A DNA stretch of 64,000 nt from Brevibacillus centrosporus (GCF_003710815.1 NZ_RHHP01000007.1:1-64000), one strand, 5' to 3'; numbered from the stretch's first letter, positions 1 to 9,362 are shown. Program-made: numbers and translations. Notes: a model not told the origin generated them from the letters alone.

Positions 1-30
1 AGATCCAGTTTTGAAGGTGCGGAAATGAAA

Positions 31-84
31 AGGCTGTATTCTCGATTACTTGAAAAAGTGATGGAGAATACAGCTTTTTTTGTT
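31..84 (+). terminator. Rho-independent terminator of an upstream gene
   Basis: GCTGTATTCTC (33-43) pairs perfectly with GAGAATACAGC (64-74) and is followed by a run of seven T. It closes a transcription unit that lies left of the window. Confidence 0.85.
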
Positions 85-217
85 TTACCAGGGAGAAAGC
101 GGTATCTTTTGTTTTTTCAAATTTAATTCAAAAAAATCCATGCTCTAATGAATTTATCTATACATATGCCTGTCTTTTGGCCCAAGCCAGATCGCAGACG
201 AAACGGAGGAAAGCAAG

Positions 218-1678
218 GTGAATCGAATGATTCGTAACATCACCATGGGTCTATTGGTACTGGCTGTGGTGAGTGGGTGCTCTAGCAATCCTGAAGGTGT
301 AAATAGGAGAAATGCTCAGGCAGCCCGAGCAGTGCCTGTTGAAGTGAAAAAGGCAGTAAAAGAGGAATTCGCCGTACAAATGTCGCTATCTGGACGGTTG
401 GAAGCCATCCAGCAGGTAGAGATTCCTTCGAAAGCGACGGGGAGAGTGCAGCAGCTTCTCGTGAAGGTAGGAGATAAGGTTAAGAGTGGACAGCCCCTTG
501 TGGTTTTGGATGGGGAAGAACTGCGAATTCAGATGCAAAAGGCCCAGGCTTCTATGATGTCAGCCAAGGCTCGATATGCAGAGGCGACCGAGGGAACCGA
601 AGCCGAGGTACTTGCGCAGACGGCCAATTCCTTGGCAGATCTGCAAAATAAAGCGAACGCAGCTAAAGTAGACTTGGAGCGTGCCCAGAAGCTGTTTAGT
701 GAAGGGGCCATTTCGACGGCAGAGGTAGAGAAAGCCAGATTGGCGCTCGCAACTGCACAAACGAATCTAGAGAATCAAAAACAAAAAGCCCAACAGGAGA
801 AAAAGGGACCAACTCAGGCAGCATTGGATTCGGCGGTCGCGACATTGAAGCAGTCTGAGGCTGATTACGCCCTGTCTCAATTAAATGTTTCGAATTTAAC
901 GATCAAATCTCCCATTGATGGCATCGTAGGATCACTGACGGCAACAGTCGGGGAAAACGTTTCGAATAATGCAGTTGTCGCCCAGGTCATTAACCTATCT
1001 ACGATGAAAGTAACTGCCAAAGCAAGTGAAGGGCAGGTAGGACAATTCGAGCCGGGACAAAGCGTATCGGTAAAAATTCCCTCTGCTAATGTAACCGTTA
1101 ATGGAAAAATCACTTCGGTGAGCCCGATGGCGGATTCGAGCAAGTCGTACCCGATTGAGATTGAGGTAGCCAATACGGATTTGAAAGCAAAGGCGGGCAT
1201 GGTTGCTTCCGTTGAAGTGAAAGGAAATCCGCATCAGGCGATTCTCGTCCCGCGTGAAGCCGTTATCACGAAGGCACAGAACTCGTATGTCTTTGTAGTC
1301 GAAGGCGACAAGGCCAAGCAAGTAACCGTGACAACCGGGGAGTCCGATGGAACAAGAATTGAAATTCTGACCGGATTGCAGGGCGGAGAGTCTGTCGTGG
1401 TACAAGGTCAAAATATGCTGACCGGAAATGCTACTGTCGCCGTAATCGATCCGAATCAAGCGAAGAATGCAGCAGGCAAAAAGTCTGGGGGCAATGGACA
1501 AGGGAATGGCGGCTGGCAGGGTCAAGGTGGAGGCCAAGGCAATGGACAAGGCGGGCAACGCGGACAAGGCAGCCAAGGCGGCACTGGGGACCAAGCCAAC
1601 CCGGGAGGTCAAGCAAACCCATCAGGACAAACAAACAGTACAGGGAACCCCGAGCCTTCGGCAACCCCAAAAGGATAG
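218..1678 (+). CDS. RND efflux adaptor subunit (membrane-fusion lipoprotein)
   Basis: This is the membrane-fusion component that couples the RND pump encoded next to it. The GTG start follows CGGAGGAAAG. Residues 1-20 form a lipoprotein signal ending in a VVSGC lipobox, so the protein should be anchored on the outer face of the membrane. A barrel-sandwich (lipoyl) half near residues 60-95 (GRVQQLLVKVGDKVKSGQPL) precedes a long Ala/Gln/Lys-rich coiled-coil hairpin (about 100-220). The second lipoyl half and beta-barrel follow, with VPREAV typical of HlyD/AcrA proteins. The last 70 or so residues are an odd Gly/Gln/Asn-rich tail that such adaptors normally lack. The next gene begins within about 10 bp, so translation is probably coupled. 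The substrate cannot be read from sequence. Confidence 0.93.
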   Translation: MNRMIRNITMGLLVLAVVSGCSSNPEGVNRRNAQAARAVPVEVKKAVKEEFAVQMSLSGRLEAIQQVEIPSKATGRVQQLLVKVGDKVKSGQPLVVLDGEELRIQMQKAQASMMSAKARYAEATEGTEAEVLAQTANSLADLQNKANAAKVDLERAQKLFSEGAISTAEVEKARLALATAQTNLENQKQKAQQEKKGPTQAALDSAVATLKQSEADYALSQLNVSNLTIKSPIDGIVGSLTATVGENVSNNAVVAQVINLSTMKVTAKASEGQVGQFEPGQSVSVKIPSANVTVNGKITSVSPMADSSKSYPIEIEVANTDLKAKAGMVASVEVKGNPHQAILVPREAVITKAQNSYVFVVEGDKAKQVTVTTGESDGTRIEILTGLQGGESVVVQGQNMLTGNATVAVIDPNQAKNAAGKKSGGNGQGNGGWQGQGGGQGNGQGGQRGQGSQGGTGDQANPGGQANPSGQTNSTGNPEPSATPKG

Positions 1679-1687
1679 GTGAGCCCC

Positions 1688-4600
1688 ATGCATATATCGG
1701 AACGCGCTATTCGTCGTCCCGTCACGGTAATGATGGGAGTCCTCATCGTGCTTATCTTGGGAATTATGTCATTGACCCGGATTCCCATCGATCTGTACCC
1801 CAAAATTGAAATACCAACGATTGCCGTCATCACCAGCTATTCAGGAGTAGGTCCTGAAGAGATGGAGAACCTGGTGACGAAACCGGTAGAGCAAGCAGTC
1901 GCCTCCGTAGCTGGTATCAAATCGATAACATCTACGTCCAGGGAAGGCTCATCAATGGTGATCGTCGAGTTTTCCTACGGAACCGACCTGGATAAAGCAG
2001 TGACAGAGGTAACGCAAAAGGTCGAGCGTGCGAAGCGCTCGCTGCCTGATGATGTAGATTCTCCGACTGTTGCCCGAATGGATCCGAACAGTACAGCTGT
2101 ATTAACGCTGGCTGTCTCTGCAGACATGGGAGCTGACCAGCTGAAAAGCTACGTGCAAGACCAGATGGCTCCTTCCCTCGAACGTGTGAACGGAGTCGCC
2201 TCCGTAACGGTATCAGGCGGGCTGGACAGGGAAATCAAGATCGTCGTTGACCAAGCGAAACTGGAGCAATACGGCATCTCGATCTCCGACATCAGCTCGC
2301 AGTTGAAAAGTCAAAACCTAGATTCGTCAGGTGGGAACATCACGGAAGGCGGCGTATCTTACACCGTCCGTTCTTTAGGGAAATTCAAATCGGTAGATGA
2401 TATTCGCAAAGTATCCATTCCTTTGAAGGATGGCAGTCGCATCTTCCTCGAAGAGCTGGCTCTCATCCAGGATGGCTTTAAAGAAGCTTCTATCGAAAAT
2501 ACAATGAACAAACAGACTACGGTTACCATGTCGATCATGAAGCAGTCCGGCACCAACACGGTTGCTGTCGTCGATGAGCTTTATGCGGAGATAGACAAGC
2601 AGCGAGCAAGCATGCCGCAGTCGATGTCTGTCATGGCACTCTCGGATCAGTCGTCGTTCATTCGTGCGTCGATTGACACGCTGGTTCACGACACCCTGAT
2701 TGGTGGGGTGCTGGCGATCCTGATCATCCTGCTTTTCCTGAAGAGTGCAAGCAATACCGTCATCATCGCAACTGCAATTCCGATCTCTGTCATTTCTACG
2801 TTTACGCTCATGTACTTTGCTGACATGTCGATTAACATCATGAGCTTGGGTGGTTTGACTCTCGGGATCGGGATGATCGTCGATGATGCGATCGTTGTGT
2901 TGGAGAATATTCATCGCCATCGCGAGACAGGCCTGTCTATCAAGGAGTCAGCGGTGAAAGGGACGAAGGAAGTAGCGATGCCGGTTATTGCAGCTACGCT
3001 CACCACCGTTGCGGTTTTCTTCCCGATCGTATTCGTAGAGGGAGTCACTGCTCAGCTGTTCCGGGATTTGGGTGTCACAGTATCCTTCTCCCTTTTGGCA
3101 TCGTTGATCGTATCGCTGACGGTCACGCCAATGCTGACTTCAAAATGGACGAGGTCGCATAAAAAGGAAACGCTGAAGGCAGCTGCACATGGTGTGAAAA
3201 GCAAAGAGTCGCGCGGCCTTGCTATGTATCGCCGCATTTTGAACTGGTCGCTGCATCATCGCAAATCGGTTCTCGCCATTGGCCTCGCTTCTCTGGTAGC
3301 AGGTGTAGGACTGATCCCGTTCATCGGCTCCGAGTTTATGCCTACCTCTGATCAGGGACAAATCAACGTTTCGATTTCCATGCCGAACGGAACGGAGCTG
3401 GAGAAAACAAGAGAAGCTGTCACCCAGGCAGAAGCCATTTTGGCGACCATTCCGGAGGTCAAAACGATCTTTACCGCTTTGGGCTCGACTAACGCGACAC
3501 GCGGGAACTCTGCTTCTACCTCAGCCGGATCGTTCCTGCTGATCTTGTCTGACAAGTCAGAGCGTCAACGTACGACTGCCGAGGTCACAGATGAAATCAG
3601 ACAAAAGCTGAATCGCTTCCCAGGAGCAAGGCTACGTGTCAGTGAAGCAGGAGGCACGACCCTGCCAGGTATGGGCGGCGGTGGGGGAGGATCGTTCGGT
3701 GGAGCTGCGCCGATTTCCTACGCGATTCGCGGAAACGACGAGGATACACTGAAGGAAGTGGCAGAAGGCTTGACGGCTGCCATCAGTGAGGTACCAGGTG
3801 TTCGCGAGGCAGACAACAACCTCGAGGAATCCCGTCCGGAAATTCAGGTCAAGCTGGACCGTGTGCGCGCAGCTGATCTGGGAGTAACACAAAGCCTCAT
3901 TTCCAGTACGATTCAAACGGCCTTGAGAGATCAGGTCGCGACCAAATATGAAACAGCCGGTACAGAAGTAGATGTGACGCTTAGCCTCGGTGACGGACAG
4001 GTCAGCAGCATGCAGGAAATCGGCAATCTGCTCCTGACGACACCGAAAGGCGAGCTGATTCAGATCAAAGACGTAGCAGATGTCGTGATGGCGAATGGTC
4101 CGCAAGCGATCCAGCGCTACAACCAGACGCGCGTGGTCAATGTCACGGCATCCACAGCGCCTGGGCAAGACCTGGGTACGGTTACGGCGTCGATCGATCA
4201 GGTGCTGGCGACGTATCCGATGCCGCCGGGGTATACACTGGAGAAGCAAGGACAAAATCAACAGATGGATGAGTCTACGAAAAGCATGCTGATTGCGTTT
4301 GGACTTGCGATCGTCCTGGTTTATATTATCCTGGCTGCCCAGTTCGAGTCTGTGGTCTATCCGCTCTCGATCATGCTGTCCGTTCCTTTGTCGATCTTTG
4401 GGGCTACGTTCAGCCTGTGGGTAACGGGAAGACCGGTCAGCGTACCAGCCTTTATCGGGCTGATCTTGCTCGCAGGGCTGGTTGTTCGAAACGCGATTGT
4501 ATTGATCGACTTTACCAATATTTTGCGCCGGGAAGGCATGAGTCGGACGGAAGCCTTGCTCACCGCAGGCCCTGTACGTTTGCGTCCTATCTTAATGACG

Positions 4601-4837
4601 ACATTTTGTACCGTTTTGGCGCTGCTGCCTTTGGCGCTTGGCTTGGGAGAAGGTGCAGAAAGCCAGGCTCCGATGGCGACGGTGGTTATCGGCGGTTTGC
4701 TGTTCTCTACCATGCTGACACTCGTTGTGATTCCAGTCGTTTATGCTATTCTGGATGATATGACAGTCCGATTGAAGAAAACCGTACGAATCACCTTGCC
4801 GTTCCGCAAACCGAAGACGGTGGGCATTGAAAAATAA
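1688..4837 (+). CDS. RND efflux permease (AcrB/SwrC-type)
   Basis: Proton-driven RND multidrug or lipid efflux pump of about 1049 residues, the usual size for the HAE1 family. It opens with the family signature ISERAIRRPVTVMMGV. The first membrane helix is followed by a large extracytoplasmic loop, the TM2-6 block has the conserved GLTLGIGMIVDDAIVVLENI stretch (the paired Asp of the proton relay), and a second, similar half follows. I take ATG 1688, which has AGGTGA five bases upstream; GTG 1679 directly abuts the adaptor stop and is the alternative. A Gly-rich stretch lies in the second porter domain. In Bacillus the nearest described relative is SwrC (surfactin resistance), but the substrate here is unknown. 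It is co-transcribed with the adaptor and probably with the following two-component pair. Confidence 0.95.
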   Translation: MHISERAIRRPVTVMMGVLIVLILGIMSLTRIPIDLYPKIEIPTIAVITSYSGVGPEEMENLVTKPVEQAVASVAGIKSITSTSREGSSMVIVEFSYGTDLDKAVTEVTQKVERAKRSLPDDVDSPTVARMDPNSTAVLTLAVSADMGADQLKSYVQDQMAPSLERVNGVASVTVSGGLDREIKIVVDQAKLEQYGISISDISSQLKSQNLDSSGGNITEGGVSYTVRSLGKFKSVDDIRKVSIPLKDGSRIFLEELALIQDGFKEASIENTMNKQTTVTMSIMKQSGTNTVAVVDELYAEIDKQRASMPQSMSVMALSDQSSFIRASIDTLVHDTLIGGVLAILIILLFLKSASNTVIIATAIPISVISTFTLMYFADMSINIMSLGGLTLGIGMIVDDAIVVLENIHRHRETGLSIKESAVKGTKEVAMPVIAATLTTVAVFFPIVFVEGVTAQLFRDLGVTVSFSLLASLIVSLTVTPMLTSKWTRSHKKETLKAAAHGVKSKESRGLAMYRRILNWSLHHRKSVLAIGLASLVAGVGLIPFIGSEFMPTSDQGQINVSISMPNGTELEKTREAVTQAEAILATIPEVKTIFTALGSTNATRGNSASTSAGSFLLILSDKSERQRTTAEVTDEIRQKLNRFPGARLRVSEAGGTTLPGMGGGGGGSFGGAAPISYAIRGNDEDTLKEVAEGLTAAISEVPGVREADNNLEESRPEIQVKLDRVRAADLGVTQSLISSTIQTALRDQVATKYETAGTEVDVTLSLGDGQVSSMQEIGNLLLTTPKGELIQIKDVADVVMANGPQAIQRYNQTRVVNVTASTAPGQDLGTVTASIDQVLATYPMPPGYTLEKQGQNQQMDESTKSMLIAFGLAIVLVYIILAAQFESVVYPLSIMLSVPLSIFGATFSLWVTGRPVSVPAFIGLILLAGLVVRNAIVLIDFTNILRREGMSRTEALLTAGPVRLRPILMTTFCTVLALLPLALGLGEGAESQAPMATVVIGGLLFSTMLTLVVIPVVYAILDDMTVRLKKTVRITLPFRKPKTVGIEK

Positions 4838-4882
4838 ACGAGCGTTCGCAAGAGGCTTTGTACAGATGAAAGAGGGATAGAT

Positions 4883-5557
4883 ATGCTGATTCTCGCAGTG
4901 GAGGATGAACAGGCTCTGCTTCAGGCAATTGCCGGAGTCCTGACGGATGAAGGCTATCAAGTGGACACGGCCGATCGTGGTGACGACGGACTGTTGCTGG
5001 CGCAAAGAGGCATCTACGACCTGCTGGTACTCGACATCATGATGCCAGGAATGGATGGACTGACACTGGTCAAAACTTTGCGTGCCAAAGGAATTACGAC
5101 TCCTGTGCTGTTTTTGACGGCAAAGGACAGTGTAAAGTCCCGTGTGGAAGGCTTGGACGCGGGAGCAGATGACTATCTGGTCAAGCCCTTTGCTGCAGAG
5201 GAGCTGAGTGCAAGGGCCAGAGCGCTATTGCGGCGCAACGGAAAGACAGGAGCAGAGGGGGAGATGGCTTATGGCCCTCTCTCTCTAAAAGTGAATGAGT
5301 ACGACGGCTTTATCGACGACGAGCCGATGAAGCTGACGAGCAAGGAATACGAGCTGCTCAAATATTTTTTGCAAAACCGGGAGCAAATTCTGACGCGCCA
5401 GCAAATCTTTGACCGGGTGTGGGGCATTGATTCGGACGCCAACTACGGGGTAGTGGATCTGTACGTCCACTATTTGCGGAAGAAGCTGGGGCCCTACGAG
5501 AGCTTTATCCGCACGATCCGCAATGTGGGCTACATTTTGAAAAAGGAAGAGCGATAA
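4883..5557 (+). CDS. OmpR-family response regulator
   Basis: DNA-binding response regulator of 224 residues. The N-terminal receiver has the acidic pair (VEDE), the phospho-acceptor Asp in LLVLDIMMPGMDG near residue 51, and Lys in LVKPF. The C-terminal half is an OmpR/PhoB winged helix (LTSKEYELLKYFLQN, then RTIRNVGYILKK). The stop codon shares a base with the ATG of the histidine kinase gene that follows (TAATG), so the two are translationally coupled. Position directly behind the RND pump suggests that the pair controls pump expression, for example in response to an envelope-active compound; this is inferred from context. Confidence 0.93.
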   Translation: MLILAVEDEQALLQAIAGVLTDEGYQVDTADRGDDGLLLAQRGIYDLLVLDIMMPGMDGLTLVKTLRAKGITTPVLFLTAKDSVKSRVEGLDAGADDYLVKPFAAEELSARARALLRRNGKTGAEGEMAYGPLSLKVNEYDGFIDDEPMKLTSKEYELLKYFLQNREQILTRQQIFDRVWGIDSDANYGVVDLYVHYLRKKLGPYESFIRTIRNVGYILKKEER

Positions 5558-6846
5558 TGTTTCAAAAAACCCGGATTCGCCTGGTAACCTTAAACGTTAT
5601 CGTGGTATTCCTGTTGTTAAACGGTCTCGGGAGCGCGGTGTACTTTACGATGAAGTATCGTCTGTACTCGCAGGTGGACCGGGAGCTGACCAAAGTGGCG
5701 CAGCGATTGATGGTCGATCCCTTGCCGCGCTTGCAGCGGAACAATGAGGATCAGTCCCCCTACAATCGCATGGATCGAAAAAAATTCAACGAGATGGACC
5801 GCAGATATGCCCTGATCGCTTGGGACAGTTTAGGGACGGTTATCGGAACCGCTTTTGGAGAACGGCTAGAGCCAGAGGATTTACCGCGTTTTCGGAGCGT
5901 CGCGAAACAGGATGGAATCGAGACGCTCTCATTTAATGGCGAGACCTTTCGCGTGGATACCGTCACTATGCCGAAAAAGGTGATCGTCGGTGATCGGCTT
6001 CAGATCGCCATGCAGTATCAAGTTGTGTACAATCTGGCACCGGAACAAAACATGCTGAGCAGCCTGCTCTACGTCGTGGCGATCGGGGATGCGGTGAGTG
6101 TAGTGATTGCCATTGTAGCAGGTCTTTTTCTGGCGAGAAGGGCACTCATCCCCATCCAAGTCTCTTGGGAAAAGCAGCAGCAGTTCATCGCCGATGCGTC
6201 CCATGAGCTGCGTACACCGTTGACTGCTATCCTCGTCAATCTGGAGCGGCTGTTTCGCTATCCGGATCATACGATTGAACAAGAGAGCGAGAAAATCATG
6301 ATCGGGATGCAGGAAACACGTCGACTAAGCAAGCTCGTAGCAGACCTTTTGACACTGGCTCGCAGTGATTCCAACGAATTGCAAATCATGAAGCAGAAGC
6401 TGCGGCTGGACGAGCTCGTGCAAAAGTGCACCCAGGTGTTTGCCCAGATGGCGATCGTCAAGGAAATCAACCTGGAGACAGAGATCGAGCAGCCATTGGA
6501 AATTGTCGGGGATGAAGAGCGATTGCATCAGCTTTTGGTCATCCTGCTGGACAATGCGCTCAAGTACACAAACGAAGGCGGCAAGATCTTCGTTTCCTGC
6601 AAGCGCGAGGGACAAAGAGTGACCGTCATGATCAAGGATACGGGAATCGGCATTCCCAAGGACGACATCCCGTATTTGTTTGATCGATTCTTCCGCGTAG
6701 ATAAGATGCGTTCACGGCAAACGGAAGGGACCGGCTTGGGATTATCCATCGCCAAATGGATTGTCGACGCACACCATGGCAAGATTCAGGTAAGCAGTGA
6801 AGAAGGAGTGGGAACAAGCTTTTATCTCTCGCTTCCCATAAAGTAA
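5557..6846 (+). CDS. Sensor histidine kinase (OmpR-pair partner)
   Basis: Membrane histidine kinase of 429 residues. A transmembrane helix at about 10-30 and another near 170-190 flank an extracytoplasmic sensor of roughly 140 residues. HisKA follows with the phospho-acceptor His in the H-box FIADASHELRTPLTAI, and the ATPase domain shows the N-box (LLDNALKY), G1 (DTGIGIP), F-box (FDRFFRVDK) and G2 (GTGLGLSIA). All catalytic motifs are intact. It should phosphorylate the regulator encoded just upstream. The sensor loop carries no recognisable ligand domain. Confidence 0.93.
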   Translation: MFQKTRIRLVTLNVIVVFLLLNGLGSAVYFTMKYRLYSQVDRELTKVAQRLMVDPLPRLQRNNEDQSPYNRMDRKKFNEMDRRYALIAWDSLGTVIGTAFGERLEPEDLPRFRSVAKQDGIETLSFNGETFRVDTVTMPKKVIVGDRLQIAMQYQVVYNLAPEQNMLSSLLYVVAIGDAVSVVIAIVAGLFLARRALIPIQVSWEKQQQFIADASHELRTPLTAILVNLERLFRYPDHTIEQESEKIMIGMQETRRLSKLVADLLTLARSDSNELQIMKQKLRLDELVQKCTQVFAQMAIVKEINLETEIEQPLEIVGDEERLHQLLVILLDNALKYTNEGGKIFVSCKREGQRVTVMIKDTGIGIPKDDIPYLFDRFFRVDKMRSRQTEGTGLGLSIAKWIVDAHHGKIQVSSEEGVGTSFYLSLPIK

Positions 6847-6859
6847 AGGCATTTAAGCA

Positions 6860-6897
6860 AGGAGTCGGTTTCCCTTTACGGGGAGATCGGCTTTTTT
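6860..6897 (+). terminator. Rho-independent terminator after the efflux/two-component operon
   Basis: A G·U-containing stem (6864-6874 with 6880-6891) with a short loop is followed by six T. It lies 15 bp after the kinase stop. The rest of the gap up to 7047 shows only an AT-rich possible promoter stretch. Confidence 0.7.
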
Positions 6898-7047
6898 GAT
6901 GGCACACCTGTAAAGAAGAAACGACGTGAGCATCTCTCCCGAAAGTTTTGTTTCTATACTTTTTTACTGTACATATTTAGAAAGTGAGGTAAACTACAGA
7001 GGAGAGGAATACTACGAGAGAGCTTTCCGACGAGGAGTGTGTAATAG

Positions 7048-7335
7048 ATGAATCTAACCGTAACAGCAGCAGCAGTGGACTGGTTTCGCCAGGAATGGGG
7101 CTGTGAGGCTGGGGATACCATTCGCTTTTTTGTTCGCTATGGAGGAGTCAGCACGGTGCAGGACTCGTTTTCCATGGGGATCGCCAAGGAGCAGCCGAAC
7201 GAAATCGGGCTTTCCACAACAGTGGACGGCATTACCTTTTACATGGAGAAGGATGAGCTGTGGTACATGAATGGGCAAGGCTTGACGGTCGATTACTTGC
7301 CCGCGACGGACGAGGTTGATTTTAAACTGACATAA
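7048..7335 (+). CDS. HesB/YneR-family protein (IscA-like fold, no cluster cysteines)
   Basis: Small protein of 95 residues of the HesB/YadR/YfhF family, which has the fold of A-type Fe-S carriers. The conserved pattern LTVTAAAVDWFRQEWG, IRFFVRYGGVS and the central FSMGIAKEQP fit the Bacillus YneR branch. The three cysteines that bind the cluster in true IscA/SufA are absent; the only Cys is in the N-terminal helix (about residue 19). A classical Fe-S carrier role is therefore unlikely and the function is unknown. It stands alone between two terminators, with GAGGAG upstream of the ATG. Confidence 0.85.
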   Translation: MNLTVTAAAVDWFRQEWGCEAGDTIRFFVRYGGVSTVQDSFSMGIAKEQPNEIGLSTTVDGITFYMEKDELWYMNGQGLTVDYLPATDEVDFKLT

Positions 7336-7360
7336 CAGCATCAAGTGCCATCATCATCAG

Positions 7361-7393
7361 GCAGGGGACGTGTTCCTCTGCTTTTTTCTTTTT
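7361..7393 (+). terminator. Rho-independent terminator
   Basis: GCAGGGGA (7361-7368) pairs with TTCCTCTGC (7373-7381), followed by TTTTTTCTTTTT. It ends the single-gene HesB-like transcript. Confidence 0.8.
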
Positions 7394-7397
7394 CCAA

Positions 7398-7427
7398 TTG
7401 ACAGGGGCAAACGAGCGATTTTATAGT
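7398..7427 (+). promoter_or_regulatory. SigA-type promoter of the trmB-azlCD operon
   Basis: A perfect -35 (TTGACA, 7398-7403) is followed after 18 bp by TATAGT (7422-7427). A second TATAAT at 7431-7436 lies too far from this -35. Confidence 0.65.
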
Positions 7428-7444
7428 AAGTATAATACTAACTA
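7424..7444 (+). promoter_or_regulatory. 21-bp palindromic operator over the trmB promoter
   Basis: Arms TAGT-N-AGTAT and ATACT-N-ACTA surround a central A; 18 of 21 positions are symmetric. It covers the -10 and likely start point and lies 15 bp upstream of the trmB start codon. This is the position expected for autoregulation by the TrmB-family protein. The assignment to that protein is inference. Confidence 0.55.
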
Positions 7445-7458
7445 CTAAAGGAGCGGCT

Positions 7459-8268
7459 ATGGAAGAAATTTATAAGGAGCTGCAAAGGCTGGGATTTTCC
7501 CAGTACGAATGCAAAGCCTACATTGGACTGCTGAAACATCATCCGATTACCGGGTATGAAATCAGCAAAAGAACCGGTGTGCCTCGGTCCATGATCTACG
7601 AGGTGGTTGGGAAGCTCGTAGAAAAAGGGGCCGTCTATATCGTACCTTCCGAGCCCGTGACGTATTCGCCTTTGCCGGCCAGAGAGCTGATTGCCCGGCA
7701 ACGCCGGCAATTTGAACAATCGTTTGATTATCTGGAAAAAGAGCTCGCAGCCATGGAAAGTGAACGGGAAGTGGATGTCATCAAGCGGATCGATGGGGAT
7801 GAGCTGGTGATCGCGGAAATGAAAGAGCTGATCGGAAATGCGAAAGCAGAGCTCTGGCTGTCCATCTGGGAGCCGCAGGTACCATTTATCCAAACACAAA
7901 TCGATGGTTGCTGTGACGAGGGGATTGATGTTTTTACCGTCCTTTTCGGAAAGGCAGAAACGAGAGTGGGAAACACCTATCATCATGATTACATGTCTCC
8001 AGAAGTGGCAGAGGAACGCATGGGGGGACGTTTGACTATTGCCGCCCGTGATGTGGAGGAAGTGTTGATCGGGAATTTTGCACTTGGCAAGAGCGCGTGG
8101 GCGGTGAAAACGCGAGATCCTGCCCTGGTTTTGGTAGCAATGGAGTACATCAGGCATGACATCATGTTTGCAGAAGTGACCAAAGAGTTGGGACCTGAGA
8201 AAGTAGAAGCGCTTTGGAGAACAAGGCCGGATCTCTATCACGTGGTGACGGGGAAGCGCTTCAAGTAA
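7459..8268 (+). CDS. TrmB-family transcriptional regulator
   Basis: Regulator of 269 residues. Residues about 1-75 form the TrmB-type winged helix (LGFSQYECKAYIGLLKHHPITGYEISKRTGVPRSMIYEVVGKLVEKGAV). A short coiled coil leads into a C-terminal TrmB effector domain (about 105-265). In archaea this family senses sugars; bacterial members are poorly described. AAAGGAG precedes the ATG. The AzlCD export genes follow 28 bp downstream, so amino acid or amino-acid-analogue sensing is a reasonable guess. A 21-bp palindrome over its promoter is a candidate binding site. Confidence 0.9.
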   Translation: MEEIYKELQRLGFSQYECKAYIGLLKHHPITGYEISKRTGVPRSMIYEVVGKLVEKGAVYIVPSEPVTYSPLPARELIARQRRQFEQSFDYLEKELAAMESEREVDVIKRIDGDELVIAEMKELIGNAKAELWLSIWEPQVPFIQTQIDGCCDEGIDVFTVLFGKAETRVGNTYHHDYMSPEVAEERMGGRLTIAARDVEEVLIGNFALGKSAWAVKTRDPALVLVAMEYIRHDIMFAEVTKELGPEKVEALWRTRPDLYHVVTGKRFK

Positions 8269-8296
8269 AGGGATAGAAACGAAAAGGGGAAGCGCA

Positions 8297-9031
8297 ATGA
8301 GGGAGCAAAACATTCGACTGAAAGCAGAAGCAGTCATAGAGGGAGAAGAAACCTTTCTTGCAGGTGTAAAGGATTGTATCCCCACGCTGCTCGGCTATCT
8401 AAGTATCGGGTTCGCCGCAGGTGTCGTGGAAAAAACGGCAGGGCTATCTATTACAGAAATCGCTTTGCTGTCCATCTGTCTATACGCAGGCTCTGCCCAG
8501 TTCATAGCAGCGGGGATGATGGCTGCCAACGGTTCCGCATCTGCCATCATTATTACGATTTTCTTTGTAAACCTAAGGCATATTCTACTTAGCGCCGCTT
8601 TATCGCCTTATTTTCGGCATCTCACACCGGTGCGCAATATGTTGATCGGTTCGCTGCTAACCGATGAGACGTTTGGGGTAGCGATCAACGAAGCAGCCAA
8701 GCGCAAGCGGATCAGTGAAAAATGGATGCACGGCCTTAATATTACTGCCTATGCCAACTGGATCATTGCCAATATCGCAGGGGCGTATTTGGGACAGTGG
8801 ATTGCCGATCCGGAGAAGTTCGGTCTGGATTTTGCCCTGCCAGCCATGTTCATCGGGTTGCTGGTGCTGTCCATGGTTAGTCGAAAACAGTGGCGTCTCG
8901 ATATCGTGGTCGGGATCAGCGCAGTGGTACTTGCGGTAGGAGTATCACTCGTATTGGGTGGAAATATTGGGGTAATCGCTGCGACCTTGATTGCGTCAAC
9001 GATAGGGATGGTGATAGAAAGATGGAAGTGA
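8297..9031 (+). CDS. azlC: AzlC-family branched-chain amino acid exporter subunit
   Basis: Polytopic membrane protein of 244 residues of the AzlC family. It begins with a short cytoplasmic stretch, then FLAGVKDCIPTLLGYLSIGFAAGVV, with the conserved SAQFIAAGMM and FFVNLRHILLSAALSPY segments typical of the family. AzlC with AzlD exports branched-chain amino acids and analogues such as 4-azaleucine in B. subtilis. Its last codons overlap the azlD start by 10 bp. Transcription from the trmB promoter is likely. Confidence 0.92.
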   Translation: MREQNIRLKAEAVIEGEETFLAGVKDCIPTLLGYLSIGFAAGVVEKTAGLSITEIALLSICLYAGSAQFIAAGMMAANGSASAIIITIFFVNLRHILLSAALSPYFRHLTPVRNMLIGSLLTDETFGVAINEAAKRKRISEKWMHGLNITAYANWIIANIAGAYLGQWIADPEKFGLDFALPAMFIGLLVLSMVSRKQWRLDIVVGISAVVLAVGVSLVLGGNIGVIAATLIASTIGMVIERWK

Positions 9032-9351
9032 GATGGGATGTCCTCATCATTATTTTGGGTTCTGCGCTCGTTACCTTTCTCCCGAGAGTAGTGCCTCTCA
9101 TGCTGCTCAGCCGTATGACACTGCCTGAATGGGGAGTACGTTGGCTGAGTCATGTCCCGATCTCCGTGATGGCGGCCTTGGTTGGGCAGGAGCTGTTCTT
9201 AAGCGATGGGAAATGGGCTCCCCTATCGTCAAACGTGGAGCTGCTCGCAGCGATCCCGACATTTTTGGTGGCGATCAAAACGCGCAGCCTGCTAGGAACG
9301 GTCGTGGTTGGCATTGTCATTATTATGCTTTTGCGTTATTGGATAGCGTAA
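9022..9351 (+). CDS. azlD: AzlD-family exporter subunit
   Basis: Small membrane protein of 109 residues with four hydrophobic helices and the AzlD signature TFLPRVVPLMLLSRMTLPEWGVRWLSHVP (read in parts: TFLPRVVP, then LPEW, then HVPISVMAAL). The start is ATG 9022, inside the end of azlC. A longer in-frame extension to 8890 overlaps azlC and lacks a ribosome site. It forms the partner of AzlC in export. Confidence 0.9.
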   Translation: MEVRWDVLIIILGSALVTFLPRVVPLMLLSRMTLPEWGVRWLSHVPISVMAALVGQELFLSDGKWAPLSSNVELLAAIPTFLVAIKTRSLLGTVVVGIVIIMLLRYWIA

Positions 9352-9362
9352 TCCTTTTACGG

